Shown piece by piece: positions 18,285 to 27,575 of a stretch of DNA of 64,000 nt. The notes beneath the pieces are model-generated. The model ran no database searches. It was not told the origin of the DNA and was given only the letters and a program-made list of their open reading frames with translations. The number at the start of each line of letters is the position of its first letter. The first letter of the stretch is position 1. This DNA is from Halomonas sp. JB37. Its GTDB lineage: Bacteria; Pseudomonadota; Gammaproteobacteria; Pseudomonadales; Halomonadaceae. The DNA lies in assembly GCF_002332255.1 (NCBI RefSeq), contig NZ_NRGW01000001.1, positions 3,038,001 through 3,102,000 of the forward strand, in the 5' to 3' direction. The translations under genes and the position numbers were made by a program.

Positions 18285-18728
18285 ATGCTAGGTCAGCACA
18301 CTCCACTTACCCCCGCCTTGCCGTTAATATCTCAGCCGCAGCCTTATCTAACGTTGACGGGACGAGCGGGCTTTAGCGGTTTTCCTTCGCCTGCGCAGGA
18401 TTACGAACCACGCACGCTAGATCTCAATACACGATTGATAAAAAACCCTACCGAGACGTTTTATATCACTGCCGCGGGCGACAGCATGGAGGGCTGGGGT
18501 ATTTTTGACAGCGATTTACTGATTGTCGACCGCGGCGTAAAACCTCGCTTAGGACATATATTGGTGGCGATGTTTGACGGCGAAGTATTGATTAAACGCT
18601 ACGCGCTCTATCAAGGCACACCGCACCTTTGCTCTGCCCATCCGCATTACCCGCCCCTGCCGCTTGAAGGCACCGACTGCCAGCTATGGGGCGTGGTGCG
18701 CGCCGTCGTGCATGAATATTTGCGATGA
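18285..18728 (+). CDS. umuD: UmuD, LexA-like self-cleaving subunit of DNA polymerase V
   Basis: After RecA*-stimulated autocleavage, UmuD' joins UmuC to form the translesion polymerase Pol V. The 147-residue product has the S24 peptidase dyad Ser67 (AAGDSMEGWGI) and Lys104 (GEVLIKRY) and the conserved GFPSPAQDY segment around the cleavage region. The expected scissile Cys-Gly is Ser31-Gly32 here, with Ala28-Gly29 three residues earlier. The ATG at 18285 was chosen because the LexA box lies upstream and AGGGTG precedes it. UmuC follows after 14 bp. Confidence 0.93.
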   Translation: MLGQHTPLTPALPLISQPQPYLTLTGRAGFSGFPSPAQDYEPRTLDLNTRLIKNPTETFYITAAGDSMEGWGIFDSDLLIVDRGVKPRLGHILVAMFDGEVLIKRYALYQGTPHLCSAHPHYPPLPLEGTDCQLWGVVRAVVHEYLR

Positions 18729-18742
18729 AATGAGGGCTTAAG

Positions 18743-20044
18743 ATGATTGGCTTAGTCGATGGCAATAATTTCTATGTCAGCTGCGAGCGTATCTTTCAAC
18801 CTAAGCTTGAAGGCCGGCCTGTCGGTGTTATGTCGAATAACGATGGGTGCATTATCGCCCGCTCGGCCGAGCTTAAAGCGCTGGATATTCCCATGGGGAC
18901 GCCGGCGTTTAAACTTGAAGAGCTGCGTCAGCGTGGCGACATCCACCTACTGTCGTCTAACTACGAACTGTACGGTGATATGTCGGCACGACTGACCCAG
19001 CTACTGCGCAATGCCTGCCCGGACGTTGCCCCCTACTCAATCGATGAAATGTTCGTCTATTTAGAAGATTTCACCGCAGAGCAGTGTGAGGCTCTAGGGC
19101 GGAAGCTACGCCAGCGCATTCGGCGTCATTTAGGCCTGCCGGTGTGCGTTGGGCTAGCCCCCACTCACACACTCGCCAAGCTGGCTAACCACGTTGCTAA
19201 GCAAGACCCTTACTACCAAGGCGTTTGCCTACTCGGTGGGCAGGATCACACCACCGAGGCCCTGCTCAAACGCACGCCGGTAAGCAGCGTGTGGGGCGTT
19301 GGGCATCGGCTGGCCGAGCGCTTAGCCATTGGCGGCGTGAGGACCGCCTGGGAATTAAGAGAAAGCGATGAAAAACAGCTGCGTAAGCGTTTCTCAGTAG
19401 TGCTCGCGCGCACGGCGCTTGAGCTACGCGGAACGCCATGTTTAACAATGAACGCATTGGATCTACCACGCCAGCGCATTATGACATCGCGCTCGTTTGG
19501 CCAACCGACAGGCGACTTTACGCAGGTGCATAATGCTCTACGCCGACACGCCCAACGTAGCGCTGAAAAACTGCGCGAGCAGCGTAGTTTAGCCCGCGCC
19601 GTGATGGTATTTCTTAATACCAACCGCCACCGTCGTGATCAGCCACAATGCTTCCCGCAAGCGCTAATCGCGCTGCCGTCACCCAGCGACGATACCCGCG
19701 TTATCCTTGATACGGTTCGCCAAGGGCTGGAGCAAATGTACCGCCCTCACCACCACTTTATGAAGGCCGGTGTAATGCTCCTCGACTTAGTCGATGCCGA
19801 GCGACACCAGCTGTCATTACTAGGGCCAACACCCCACCATCATCACCCATTACTGATGGCAGCGGTGGACCAGATCAATCAGCAAATGGGGCGAGGAACG
19901 ATTAGTTTTGGCATGACCAATGCGCCGGCCGCCTGGCAACTGCGCTGCGCCCATCGCTCCCCGCGCTTCACTACGCGCTGGGATGAGTTAATGCTGGCAG
20001 GCACTCATCCTGGCGCTATCGATGCGTGTACTTCACGGACGTAA
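18743..20044 (+). CDS. umuC: UmuC, catalytic subunit of DNA polymerase V (Y-family)
   Basis: UmuC synthesises DNA across lesions during the SOS response. The 433-residue product shows the Y-family palm motifs VDGNNFYVSCERIFQP (Asp6), SNNDGCIIARS and the catalytic YSIDEMF (Asp101, Glu102). A helix-hairpin-helix/little-finger region follows (TPVSSVWGVGHRLAERL) and then the UmuC-specific C-terminal domain. Its length matches E. coli UmuC (422). It is cotranscribed with umuD under the LexA box, and another open gene follows after 42 bp in the same direction. Confidence 0.96.
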   Translation: MIGLVDGNNFYVSCERIFQPKLEGRPVGVMSNNDGCIIARSAELKALDIPMGTPAFKLEELRQRGDIHLLSSNYELYGDMSARLTQLLRNACPDVAPYSIDEMFVYLEDFTAEQCEALGRKLRQRIRRHLGLPVCVGLAPTHTLAKLANHVAKQDPYYQGVCLLGGQDHTTEALLKRTPVSSVWGVGHRLAERLAIGGVRTAWELRESDEKQLRKRFSVVLARTALELRGTPCLTMNALDLPRQRIMTSRSFGQPTGDFTQVHNALRRHAQRSAEKLREQRSLARAVMVFLNTNRHRRDQPQCFPQALIALPSPSDDTRVILDTVRQGLEQMYRPHHHFMKAGVMLLDLVDAERHQLSLLGPTPHHHHPLLMAAVDQINQQMGRGTISFGMTNAPAAWQLRCAHRSPRFTTRWDELMLAGTHPGAIDACTSRT

Positions 20045-20086
20045 CCGCTACCCTAGGGCATCCTTTGCCCGAATAACGTTGCCTTA

Positions 20087-21196
20087 ATGCCTCTCTCTCG
20101 TCCCGATCAAGAGTACGCTCCAGCACCTGGCCTAGCGCAACGGTGGGCAAACCGCTATATACAAGGCTACTTTCGCCGCCATCCGGCACTGGCAGCCCCC
20201 AATCCGCAGGCGCTGGAACGCGCACGACGCTGGATTATCACTTGGGCGGCGGTTGCCGGAATGATATCTGGCACGCTGATTGGTGGAGCAGAATGGTGGA
20301 TGCGGGAATTTGCCACCGACAATTGGAATGCGCTGAGTCTTCGCGAGCAGCTTCCCTACTGGGCCAGCTATATGGTCGTGGCAGGCAGCATTACCGCGCT
20401 AGAGATTGGCTTTTTGTACTGGAACGCGCTACGCGGCGTCGCGAGCATTACGCGCCTGGCAGGCTTGCACTATGGCCAAACCGAGCCACTAGAGCCGGAT
20501 ATCCAACTGACGGTGCACGGCGTTTCACGCGCCGCCTTGGAGTACCCAACCCCGGGCAGTCTTATCTATGGCGTTGACCCACATGCCTACCTGGGTGGCT
20601 GGAGAATAACCGCTAAAGCCCTACTTTATCGCTTAAAAGTCAGCTTAAGCAGCTTCCTGCTTCGTTTACTACTACGCCGCTTATTAGGCCGCCTGACGTT
20701 GCGCGGTTTTCTGCCCGTGTTAACAGGGCCCCTGTATGCTGTTTGGAACGCCTGGATTGCTGCACGCATTATTCAAGAAGCCTATTTACAGGCCCGCGGA
20801 CCAGCGCTAGTGAAGCAGTTAATGGCAACGCTAGCTGACAGCGACGCTCCGATTCGCAGCTTAGTGGCACAAGGGGTGGGTGAGGTCATTATGCGCAACC
20901 AGCACCCGCATCCGAATTTAGTACTGCTTCTGGCCCGTCTGCTAGACAGCCTGCCCGACAAACCGCAGGCTATTGACGTTGATTGGCCAGCGACGCTCCA
21001 CGACTACGCGCAGCTAACGGGCCCGTCACGGCATACGCTGCTCAGCGCACTTACCCAGACGGTACTGCTCAGCGGCACCTACCGTGGTGCGAGGAAGCGA
21101 TTTTTAAAAGAAGTCTTTGCGACGTGTCAAACGCCGCTGCTAGAGAAGGATGTGAAGACCCAGCAGCAGCGCTTGTTATCAGGCGAGGTGCCGTAA
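20087..21196 (+). CDS. uncharacterised membrane protein downstream of umuC
   Basis: The 369-residue protein has two clear hydrophobic segments (about 48-70 and 89-112), a third amphipathic or hydrophobic region rich in Leu/Arg (about 184-225), and a soluble C-terminus. The motif VHGVSRAALEYPTPGSLIYGVDPHAYLGGW (shown here in part) between them looks conserved-family in nature. It loosely recalls the uncharacterised LBF_2804 membrane family, but I cannot confirm this. No enzymatic motif is visible. It lies 42 bp after umuC with no intervening terminator, so readthrough from the SOS promoter is plausible. A role in DNA damage is inference only. Confidence 0.7.
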   Translation: MPLSRPDQEYAPAPGLAQRWANRYIQGYFRRHPALAAPNPQALERARRWIITWAAVAGMISGTLIGGAEWWMREFATDNWNALSLREQLPYWASYMVVAGSITALEIGFLYWNALRGVASITRLAGLHYGQTEPLEPDIQLTVHGVSRAALEYPTPGSLIYGVDPHAYLGGWRITAKALLYRLKVSLSSFLLRLLLRRLLGRLTLRGFLPVLTGPLYAVWNAWIAARIIQEAYLQARGPALVKQLMATLADSDAPIRSLVAQGVGEVIMRNQHPHPNLVLLLARLLDSLPDKPQAIDVDWPATLHDYAQLTGPSRHTLLSALTQTVLLSGTYRGARKRFLKEVFATCQTPLLEKDVKTQQQRLLSGEVP

Positions 21197-21200
21197 CGGC

Positions 21201-22664
21201 TTAAACGGACTTGAGGGCGTGACGTAGCCGTGGGCTGAGGATCTCACCGAGCATCGCCATAGCAACCAAGAGTGCCAGGAGCCACGGCCAGTGCGCGGCA
21301 AACGAAACCTGATAAACGCCCAAGGCGTCGATGAAAGTCACCACGATACCGAGCGGGCTCACATAGCGCACCATGGTCAGCCACAGCGCATAGGGTAGCG
21401 GCGCCAGCCCCAGCTCATCACGGAAAGTCTCGCTTTTTAATACATAGCCCGCCAGCACCACGATGCCCAATCCACCCAGCGGCATCATCCAGCGTGACGT
21501 CAGGTAGTCCAGCCAGTCGAAAAAGGTTTTTCCCGCCAGCGTCCAGTCAGCGCCTAGATTAAACGACAGCATTGCCAGGGTACTGATCAGCCACAGCACG
21601 ATACCCGTTAGCCAAGCAGCGGCCGGGCGCGACAACCCTTTGTTATCGCATAGCCAAGAGACCGTGGCTTCAACCATGGAAATAGCGGAGGTCAACGCCG
21701 CCATAGAGAGCATTAAGAAGAATAAGATGCCAAATAGCGTGCCCAGAGGCATCGCTTGGAAGGCCAGCGGCAGGCTCATAAAGATCAACCCTGGGCCTTC
21801 ACCAGGATTCATACCATTGGCAAAAATGACGGGGAAAATCGCCAGACCCGCCATCAAGGCAACAACCGTATCGGCGACGGCAACGCTCACCGTGGTACGG
21901 CCAATTGAAGCGTCTTTAGGCAGGTAGCTGCCGTAGGTCAGAATCGCGCCAGAGGCAAGTGAGAGTGTGAAAAAGGCGTGGCCGAGCGCTGCCAACATGC
22001 CCTCACTAGAGAGGCTGCCGGCATTGAATGAGAATAGAAAGCTCACCGCCGCGCCAAAGCCACCGGAAAACATACCAAAGCCAATCAGCACGACCAGCAT
22101 GATAACCAGCCCTGGCATCATCCAACTGACGCTTTTTTCAATGCCTCGCTGCACGCCTTTGCCCACAATGAGCATCGTGATCAGCGTGACAAAGGTGCTC
22201 CAGAAACCAAGGTTGAGCGGGTTCGCATTATTAGCGCCGAACACCGCCGCCATCTCATCAACGCTGCTGGCTGCAAGCCCGCCAGTTAGCATCTTCCACA
22301 AATAGGCAAATGACCAACCGGCCACGACCACGTAAAACGATAACACCATAAAGCCGCACAGCATCGCCATCCAGCCAATCAATGACCACGCAGAGGAGCG
22401 GCCAGACTCATTGACGACGCGACGAATAGCGTCCACGGGGCTGCCGCGCCCGCGGCGCCCAAAGGCAATCTCCGCCATCATTACCGGCACACCAACGGCA
22501 AAGATGCACGCTAGATAAACCAAGACGAACGCACCGCCACCAAATTCCCCGGTGATATAAGGGAATTTCCAGATATTGCCTAGCCCAACCGCCGAGCCGG
22601 TTGCTGCCAACATAAACCCCCAGCGGCCTAGCCACTGAGTGCGAGGTTGCCCAGAAGAGGTCAT
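21201..22664 (-). CDS. neurotransmitter:sodium symporter (NSS/SNF) family transporter
   Basis: The 487-residue integral membrane protein has 11-12 hydrophobic helices of the LeuT fold. TM1 carries the signature FMLAATGSAVGLGNIWKFPY, which holds the sodium- and amino-acid-binding unwound segment, and GGGAFVLVYL follows. TM6 and TM8 regions (SLASGAILTYGSYL, ALTSAISMVEATVSW) are intact. These transporters import amino acids or related osmolytes with Na+, a plausible role in a halophile. The substrate is not predictable. Its stop is 4 bp from the end of the convergent gene. Confidence 0.92.
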   Translation of the reverse strand: MTSSGQPRTQWLGRWGFMLAATGSAVGLGNIWKFPYITGEFGGGAFVLVYLACIFAVGVPVMMAEIAFGRRGRGSPVDAIRRVVNESGRSSAWSLIGWMAMLCGFMVLSFYVVVAGWSFAYLWKMLTGGLAASSVDEMAAVFGANNANPLNLGFWSTFVTLITMLIVGKGVQRGIEKSVSWMMPGLVIMLVVLIGFGMFSGGFGAAVSFLFSFNAGSLSSEGMLAALGHAFFTLSLASGAILTYGSYLPKDASIGRTTVSVAVADTVVALMAGLAIFPVIFANGMNPGEGPGLIFMSLPLAFQAMPLGTLFGILFFLMLSMAALTSAISMVEATVSWLCDNKGLSRPAAAWLTGIVLWLISTLAMLSFNLGADWTLAGKTFFDWLDYLTSRWMMPLGGLGIVVLAGYVLKSETFRDELGLAPLPYALWLTMVRYVSPLGIVVTFIDALGVYQVSFAAHWPWLLALLVAMAMLGEILSPRLRHALKSV

Positions 22665-22778
22665 TAGCGCATTTACCCTGTCATAAAAAGGCGCCTATTC
22701 TAGCAGCCTGCCGGACTTAACGCAGATCTACTGCAAACACCGGTCTCTCAATCCTCTTCAAGCGATCGATTTCATTCA

Positions 22779-24002
22779 TCAGGCATACACGGAGGCTTTG
22801 GCCGCGGCATCCAAACGCTGAGCGGTTTGATCCACTTGGCGCAACCAGGCCAGCAGCACCGCGCCAATTATCACAAAACCACCGGCCAACCAAAGTCCAA
22901 CGCTATAATGCCCTGAAGCCTCTGCCAGCATGCCAGTTAACGCCGGCGCACAAATTTGTGCCGCGCCATAAGCCAGCGTCATCTGGCCCATTAAGCGTGC
23001 AGGGCTTGATGGATACAGCCTGCCGGCCATGGTCAACACAAGGCTGACACAGCCTAGGAAGGTACCGCCATAAAGCACGGCGCTCAGGAGTACGCCGGCT
23101 AAGCTTGATGTTATAGCGGGCAGCACGATGCCGACGGCTTGTATCAGCATCGCAACAATCAAAGCACCCAAATAGCCAATCCGCCGGGCGATCAAATCCC
23201 AAAGCATCACCGCCGGGGCTGCCGCCAAGCCCACCAGGGCAAACGCCCAGTTGCCCGCCCCCACCAGAAGCGGCTCGCGCTCCACAATCGTGACAATGAA
23301 CGTGGCGCTGATGACATAGCCATACCCTGCACAGAAATAGGCAGGCAACATTAAACGCATAAACGTGCGCGAAGGGGGCATAACAGGAGTCGCACTTGCT
23401 TCGCTTGCACCAGGTAGCGATTTCACCGGGCGCGGTAGCCAACGCCATGCGGGTACTAACAGTATTGCGCCTAGCAAACCAAAGCCCCACCACTGGGCCC
23501 GCCAGCCAAGTGACAGTGACAGCATGTATTCCACCGCTAAGGCGGCCACTACAATCCCCAGTCCCGCTCCGGCAAAATGAATGCCTAACTCGCCGCGCTG
23601 ACGATGCTGAATCAACCAATGCAGAATCAGACCCGAGGCTAATAGCATCGAGCTACTGGTGGAAAGACCTGATAGAAAGCGTAATCCTGCCCAGAGCCAA
23701 AAGTGGTCGGTCAAGGCCATACCCGCGGTGGTCAGCACGGCCAGCACCAGCCCAGTTCGGTACAACGTATCCTTGGTATAAATACTACGCACGGACGCTG
23801 CCAGCACGGCCCCGAGCATATAGCCTGCGTAGTTGATCGCCGCTAGCCAGCCACCATCAGCATCCCCCATCCAACTCTGCTGCTGCATCACCGGCAATAA
23901 AGGCGTATAGGCAAAGCGCGCTATTCCCATGCACAATATCTGGCTACAAACGCCTGCCAGCAGCACTTTAAAGCGCCGGGAACTTAGCGTTGCTACGGTC
24001 AT
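22779..24002 (-). CDS. YbfB/YjiJ family MFS transporter
   Basis: The 407-residue protein has about 12 transmembrane helices. Its N-terminus LAGVCSQILCMGIARFAYTPLLPVMQQ is characteristic of the YbfB/YjiJ branch of the major facilitator superfamily, inner-membrane secondary transporters of unknown substrate. The middle (FLSGLSTSSSMLLASGLILHWL) and second half (FGLLGAILLVPAWRWL onward) keep the two-bundle organisation. It is a single gene in tandem with the NSS transporter gene but 114 bp apart. Confidence 0.85.
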   Translation of the reverse strand: MTVATLSSRRFKVLLAGVCSQILCMGIARFAYTPLLPVMQQQSWMGDADGGWLAAINYAGYMLGAVLAASVRSIYTKDTLYRTGLVLAVLTTAGMALTDHFWLWAGLRFLSGLSTSSSMLLASGLILHWLIQHRQRGELGIHFAGAGLGIVVAALAVEYMLSLSLGWRAQWWGFGLLGAILLVPAWRWLPRPVKSLPGASEASATPVMPPSRTFMRLMLPAYFCAGYGYVISATFIVTIVEREPLLVGAGNWAFALVGLAAAPAVMLWDLIARRIGYLGALIVAMLIQAVGIVLPAITSSLAGVLLSAVLYGGTFLGCVSLVLTMAGRLYPSSPARLMGQMTLAYGAAQICAPALTGMLAEASGHYSVGLWLAGGFVIIGAVLLAWLRQVDQTAQRLDAAAKASVYA

Positions 24003-24082
24003 CGAACGGCTCCTGAAACAACGTCGCTTATTGTTGTGTTAATGAGCATGAATGTCGTTATGAATGCATATACTCACACCAG

Positions 24083-24120
24083 ACATGCACTTATAGATAT
24101 GTACTTATAGACATACTAAG
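24083..24120. repeat. imperfect 14-bp tandem repeat
   Basis: acatgcacttatag and atatgtacttatag (24083-24096, 24097-24110) are followed by a partial third unit (acatactaag). They lie in the 252-bp gap between divergent genes (MFS transporter and M42 peptidase). No other element was recognised there. Confidence 0.6.
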
Positions 24121-24254
24121 GCGTTTTAGGCAGCGCGTCATGACGCCTAACGGGCTGAGCACGAACTGGCGGCGTCTCCTCTGCCTTTCACCTCGGCTTT
24201 TTCTACACGCCGGGCCGGAATCTGGCAGACTAGAGGCGATAAACACCCACCTTA

Positions 24255-25547
24255 ATGAGTGAGCGAAAAACGATGAGCGATACGGCAAAACCCTGGACGC
24301 AACCGATGCCCGAGGCGCAGTTTAAATTAATGCGCGATATTCTTGCCGCGCCAAGCCCAGTGGGCCTGGAAGCCGCAATGACGTACGGCGTACTCAAGCC
24401 CCATTTTGAAAGTTTTGCGCCTAAAGGCTGGCATCTGCATCAGTTCAAGGGCAATGCGGGCGTTGTGCTAGATACTCACCCTGACCGCGATGACATGTTC
24501 AAAGTGATGATCATCGGCCATGCGGACAAAATCCGTATGCAGGTGCGCTCCATTGGCGAAGACGGCAAGATCTGGATTAACACCGACTCCTTCTTACCTT
24601 CTGTGCTGATCGGTCATGAAGTGAAGCTCTTTAGCGAAGACCCGGAAAAACCCGGCAGCTATCGCAGCATCGAGGGCGGTACGGTAGAAGCGCTCGGGGC
24701 CATTCATTTCTCCGACCCTGCACAGCGCGATGGCAGTAAGGGCATTAAGAAAGAACAGATCTATCTGGATCTGCAGATTCATGGCCAGAATAAGAAGCAG
24801 CAGGTCTTGAATTTGGGCGTGCGCCCAGGCGATTCGATTATTTTTGATCGCCCTATTCGCCCCGGCTTTAGCCCCGACACCTTTTATGGCGCCTACTTAG
24901 ATAACGGCCTGGGTTGTTTTGTGGCCGCAGAAGTAGCACGCCTGATCGCCGAAGCCGGCGGCACGAAAAATGTACGCGTACTGTTTGCGATTGCCAGCTA
25001 TGAAGAAATTGGCCGCTTTGGCAGCCGCGTAATGGCCGGTGAAATGAAGCCTGATGCACTAATTGGCGTAGACGTTAACCACGACTATGTAGGCGCGCCG
25101 GGTATCGGTGACAAACGCATGCAGCCGCTAGAAATGGGTAAAGGCTTTACCATGGCCGTTGGCTCGATTGCCAGCGAACAGCTGAACCGTATTATTGCCA
25201 GCGCCGCGAAAGAGCATGATATTCCGCTGCAGCGTGACATTGTCGGTGTGGATACTGGAACCGATGGCATGGCGGGAGTATTGGCCTCTATCGATAGCGC
25301 TGCTACCTCCATTGGTTTCCCGATACGCAACATGCATACCATCTCGGAAACCGGTCATACGCAAGACGTACTGGCCGCTATTCATGCGCTGACGCACACA
25401 CTGCAAGCCCTTGATGCCTTGCCGGATTTACAGCGTGAATTCCTGGATAACCACCCGCGTTTGGATCAAGCAAGCCCGCTAACTCATCAGGGTAGTGATA
25501 AGCCTGCCAGTGAAGATGATGAAAGCGAAGAGATTAAGCCTGCGTAA
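24255..25547 (+). CDS. M42 family metallopeptidase (glutamyl/deblocking aminopeptidase type)
   Basis: M42 enzymes are cytoplasmic dodecameric dizinc aminopeptidases that trim peptides from the N-terminus. The 430-residue product has the zinc ligands and catalytic residues in order: IGHADKI (His), YLDNGLG (bridging Asp), SYEEIG (Glu pair), GVDVNHDY (Asp) and the C-terminal HTISETGH (His). The C-terminus has an extra Glu/Asp-rich tail (SEDDESEEI). The start at 24255 is used here; ATG at codon 7 (24273) is equally possible because neither has a strong ribosome site. Confidence 0.9.
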   Translation: MSERKTMSDTAKPWTQPMPEAQFKLMRDILAAPSPVGLEAAMTYGVLKPHFESFAPKGWHLHQFKGNAGVVLDTHPDRDDMFKVMIIGHADKIRMQVRSIGEDGKIWINTDSFLPSVLIGHEVKLFSEDPEKPGSYRSIEGGTVEALGAIHFSDPAQRDGSKGIKKEQIYLDLQIHGQNKKQQVLNLGVRPGDSIIFDRPIRPGFSPDTFYGAYLDNGLGCFVAAEVARLIAEAGGTKNVRVLFAIASYEEIGRFGSRVMAGEMKPDALIGVDVNHDYVGAPGIGDKRMQPLEMGKGFTMAVGSIASEQLNRIIASAAKEHDIPLQRDIVGVDTGTDGMAGVLASIDSAATSIGFPIRNMHTISETGHTQDVLAAIHALTHTLQALDALPDLQREFLDNHPRLDQASPLTHQGSDKPASEDDESEEIKPA

Positions 25548-25586
25548 ACAGCGCCCACGCTAAGTGCTTTTTTACATCCCTTGAAA

Positions 25587-25620
25587 ATGGCCCGCTAGAT
25601 AGCTTCTAGCGGGCCATGTT
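25587..25620 (+). terminator. strong hairpin after the M42 peptidase gene
   Basis: A perfect 13-bp stem (25587-25599 with 25605-25617) with a 5-nt loop is followed by GTTTG. It lies 40 bp after the peptidase stop. Confidence 0.75.
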
Positions 25621-25787
25621 TGATTCAACTCGCCTCCCCCCTTATTAATACGAAACCTTTCCCTCGCACCCTCTACCACTACTAAAGTTGCACTCCTACA
25701 ACCAACGTTCAATAAACCAAAGTGGTAGGATCCCTCCCGTTAATTAGCCAGTACTTACACGTTATTGCTTATCAATGGAGTTAATAA

Positions 25788-27245
25788 ATGGGAGTTTCAT
25801 CGCAAGGATGGCGCCATTGGACGCCCCTGCTGGCCGGGCCGCTGCTGTGCATACTGGTACAGATTCTCATGCCCGCCACACTGCTCGACCCTGCACCGCG
25901 CCTGGTACTTGGCCTAACCGCCTGGATGGCCGTGTGGTGGGTAACTGAACCCGTACCCATTCCAGTCACCTCGCTTTTACCCATGATTATTTTGCCGCTA
26001 AGCGGCGTAATGACACTAGATGACACCGTGGTCGGCTACGCAAACCCGGTTATTTATATGTATATGGGCGGTTTTATACTGGCCATTGCCATTGAGCGTT
26101 GGAACTTACATCGCCGTATTGCACTGAATATTGTTAGCCGTATCGGCAATAGCCTACGCAGCATTGTGCTTGGCGTAATGATCGCCTCAGCCTTTCTTTC
26201 CATGTGGATTTCAAATGCCGCCACGGCGCTGATGATGCTACCCATAGCCATTGCCCTGCTCGGAGAGCTGGATGAGCGTGACCAGTTCGATGGTAAGCAG
26301 CGCGATGCGTTTGCACGCGTGCTGCTACTCACTGTTGCTTACTCAGCTTCCATTGGTGGCTTGGCTACGATTATTGGCTCGGTGCCCAATGCCATAGTGG
26401 TGGCTATGATTCCGCAATTTTTTGACGGGGTTGAAATTAGCTTTTTAGATTGGATGATGTTTGCACTGCCTCTGACTCTGATCATGCTCGTCATCTTGTA
26501 CGTCTATCTCACCCATATTTATGCCAAGGTGCCCAACACTCGCTTAGAAGTTAACTTCGTTGCCGAAGAGTTGAAAGCACTTGGCCCCATGGGGCCTGAA
26601 GAAAAGCGCGTACTGATAGTGTTTGTCACTACCGCACTCGCATGGGCGTTAAGGGGTTGGTTAGCGCCTTTCTTTGATCTACCGCTAAACGATACATTAA
26701 TTGCGGTTATTGCGGCGGTGGCACTATTTATTATCCCAGCTCACAGCGAAAAACGTAGCCTGTTAGTGTGGGATGATATGGCACGCCTGCCGTGGGGGCT
26801 GTTTATACTTTGGGGCGGCGGCATGACGCTCGCCGCCGCCTTCAGTGCGAGCGACTTAACGGGCTGGATCAGCCAGCAGCTGCAGCTCTTAGACGGCGTT
26901 AATTACTTTGTGCTAATTCTCTTTATGGTGCTGCTGATGCTGTTCTTAACCGAGATTATCTCTAACACCGCAACGGCCAATATGGCACTGCCTATTACGG
27001 CGGGAATGGCTGCCGCGATTACGACAGGTAATCCACTGGGCCTAATGGTGGCCGTTGCTCTGGCAACTACCTGCGCTTTCATGATGCCTATTTCCACGCC
27101 ACCTAATGCTGCCGTTTTCTCCAGCGGGCGCATCTCAATTAAGGAGATGGCAAAAGCAGGCTTTGCGATGAATATTGTTAGCGCCATTATCATCACGCTA
27201 TTTGTTTACTTTATTATGCCATTACTACTTCCTATGCCGTCTTAG
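25788..27245 (+). CDS. DASS/SLC13 family sodium-coupled anion transporter
   Basis: The 485-residue inner-membrane protein has about 11 helices and two hairpin re-entrant loops carrying the paired SNT-like motifs of the divalent anion:Na+ symporter family: ISNAATALMMLPIAIALL in the first half and ISNTATANMALPI in the second. WWVTEPVPIPVTSLLPMIILP is also typical. Substrates are dicarboxylates such as succinate or malate, or sulfate or phosphate in some members. GGAG lies 10 bp before the ATG. It is followed by a terminator and is monocistronic. Confidence 0.9.
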   Translation: MGVSSQGWRHWTPLLAGPLLCILVQILMPATLLDPAPRLVLGLTAWMAVWWVTEPVPIPVTSLLPMIILPLSGVMTLDDTVVGYANPVIYMYMGGFILAIAIERWNLHRRIALNIVSRIGNSLRSIVLGVMIASAFLSMWISNAATALMMLPIAIALLGELDERDQFDGKQRDAFARVLLLTVAYSASIGGLATIIGSVPNAIVVAMIPQFFDGVEISFLDWMMFALPLTLIMLVILYVYLTHIYAKVPNTRLEVNFVAEELKALGPMGPEEKRVLIVFVTTALAWALRGWLAPFFDLPLNDTLIAVIAAVALFIIPAHSEKRSLLVWDDMARLPWGLFILWGGGMTLAAAFSASDLTGWISQQLQLLDGVNYFVLILFMVLLMLFLTEIISNTATANMALPITAGMAAAITTGNPLGLMVAVALATTCAFMMPISTPPNAAVFSSGRISIKEMAKAGFAMNIVSAIIITLFVYFIMPLLLPMPS

Positions 27246-27278
27246 CAAATAAAGTGGTTTAAGATTGCACGCAAAAAG

Positions 27279-27310
27279 AAGCCCCGGCCATTCCTTGGCT
27301 GGGGCTTTAT
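27279..27310 (+). terminator. Rho-independent terminator of the DASS transporter gene
   Basis: AAGCCCCGGCCA (27279-27290) pairs with TGGCTGGGGCTT (27296-27307) with one G-T wobble and a 5-nt loop, followed by TAT. A-rich sequence precedes it. Confidence 0.75.
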
Positions 27311-27575
27311 TAAACCTTCCATGATGCTTCTTCACAAACGTCCTGTTCGTGCTTCCCTGAGTACTTAAAGCATTCCTAGCTTTGCCTTCCCTGTTACCAC
27401 TTCCCTGTGCTTGAAGGGCACAATGCGCCTTATATCCATGGATTTATCTAACCTGTGATATGCAGTCGCAAATAAATGACGTTTGAACGATTTAAAATTG
27501 AAACAAGCAACTTGCCAACTTTCCAAACAAAAACATACAATCATGCACGTTTCGCTACCCACAAGGATGATACCC

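Noticed and set aside
22903..23619. 238-codon open frame on the minus strand
   Set aside because: It is an out-of-frame shadow of the YbfB/YjiJ transporter gene, with Trp/Arg/Cys-rich composition and no ribosome site.
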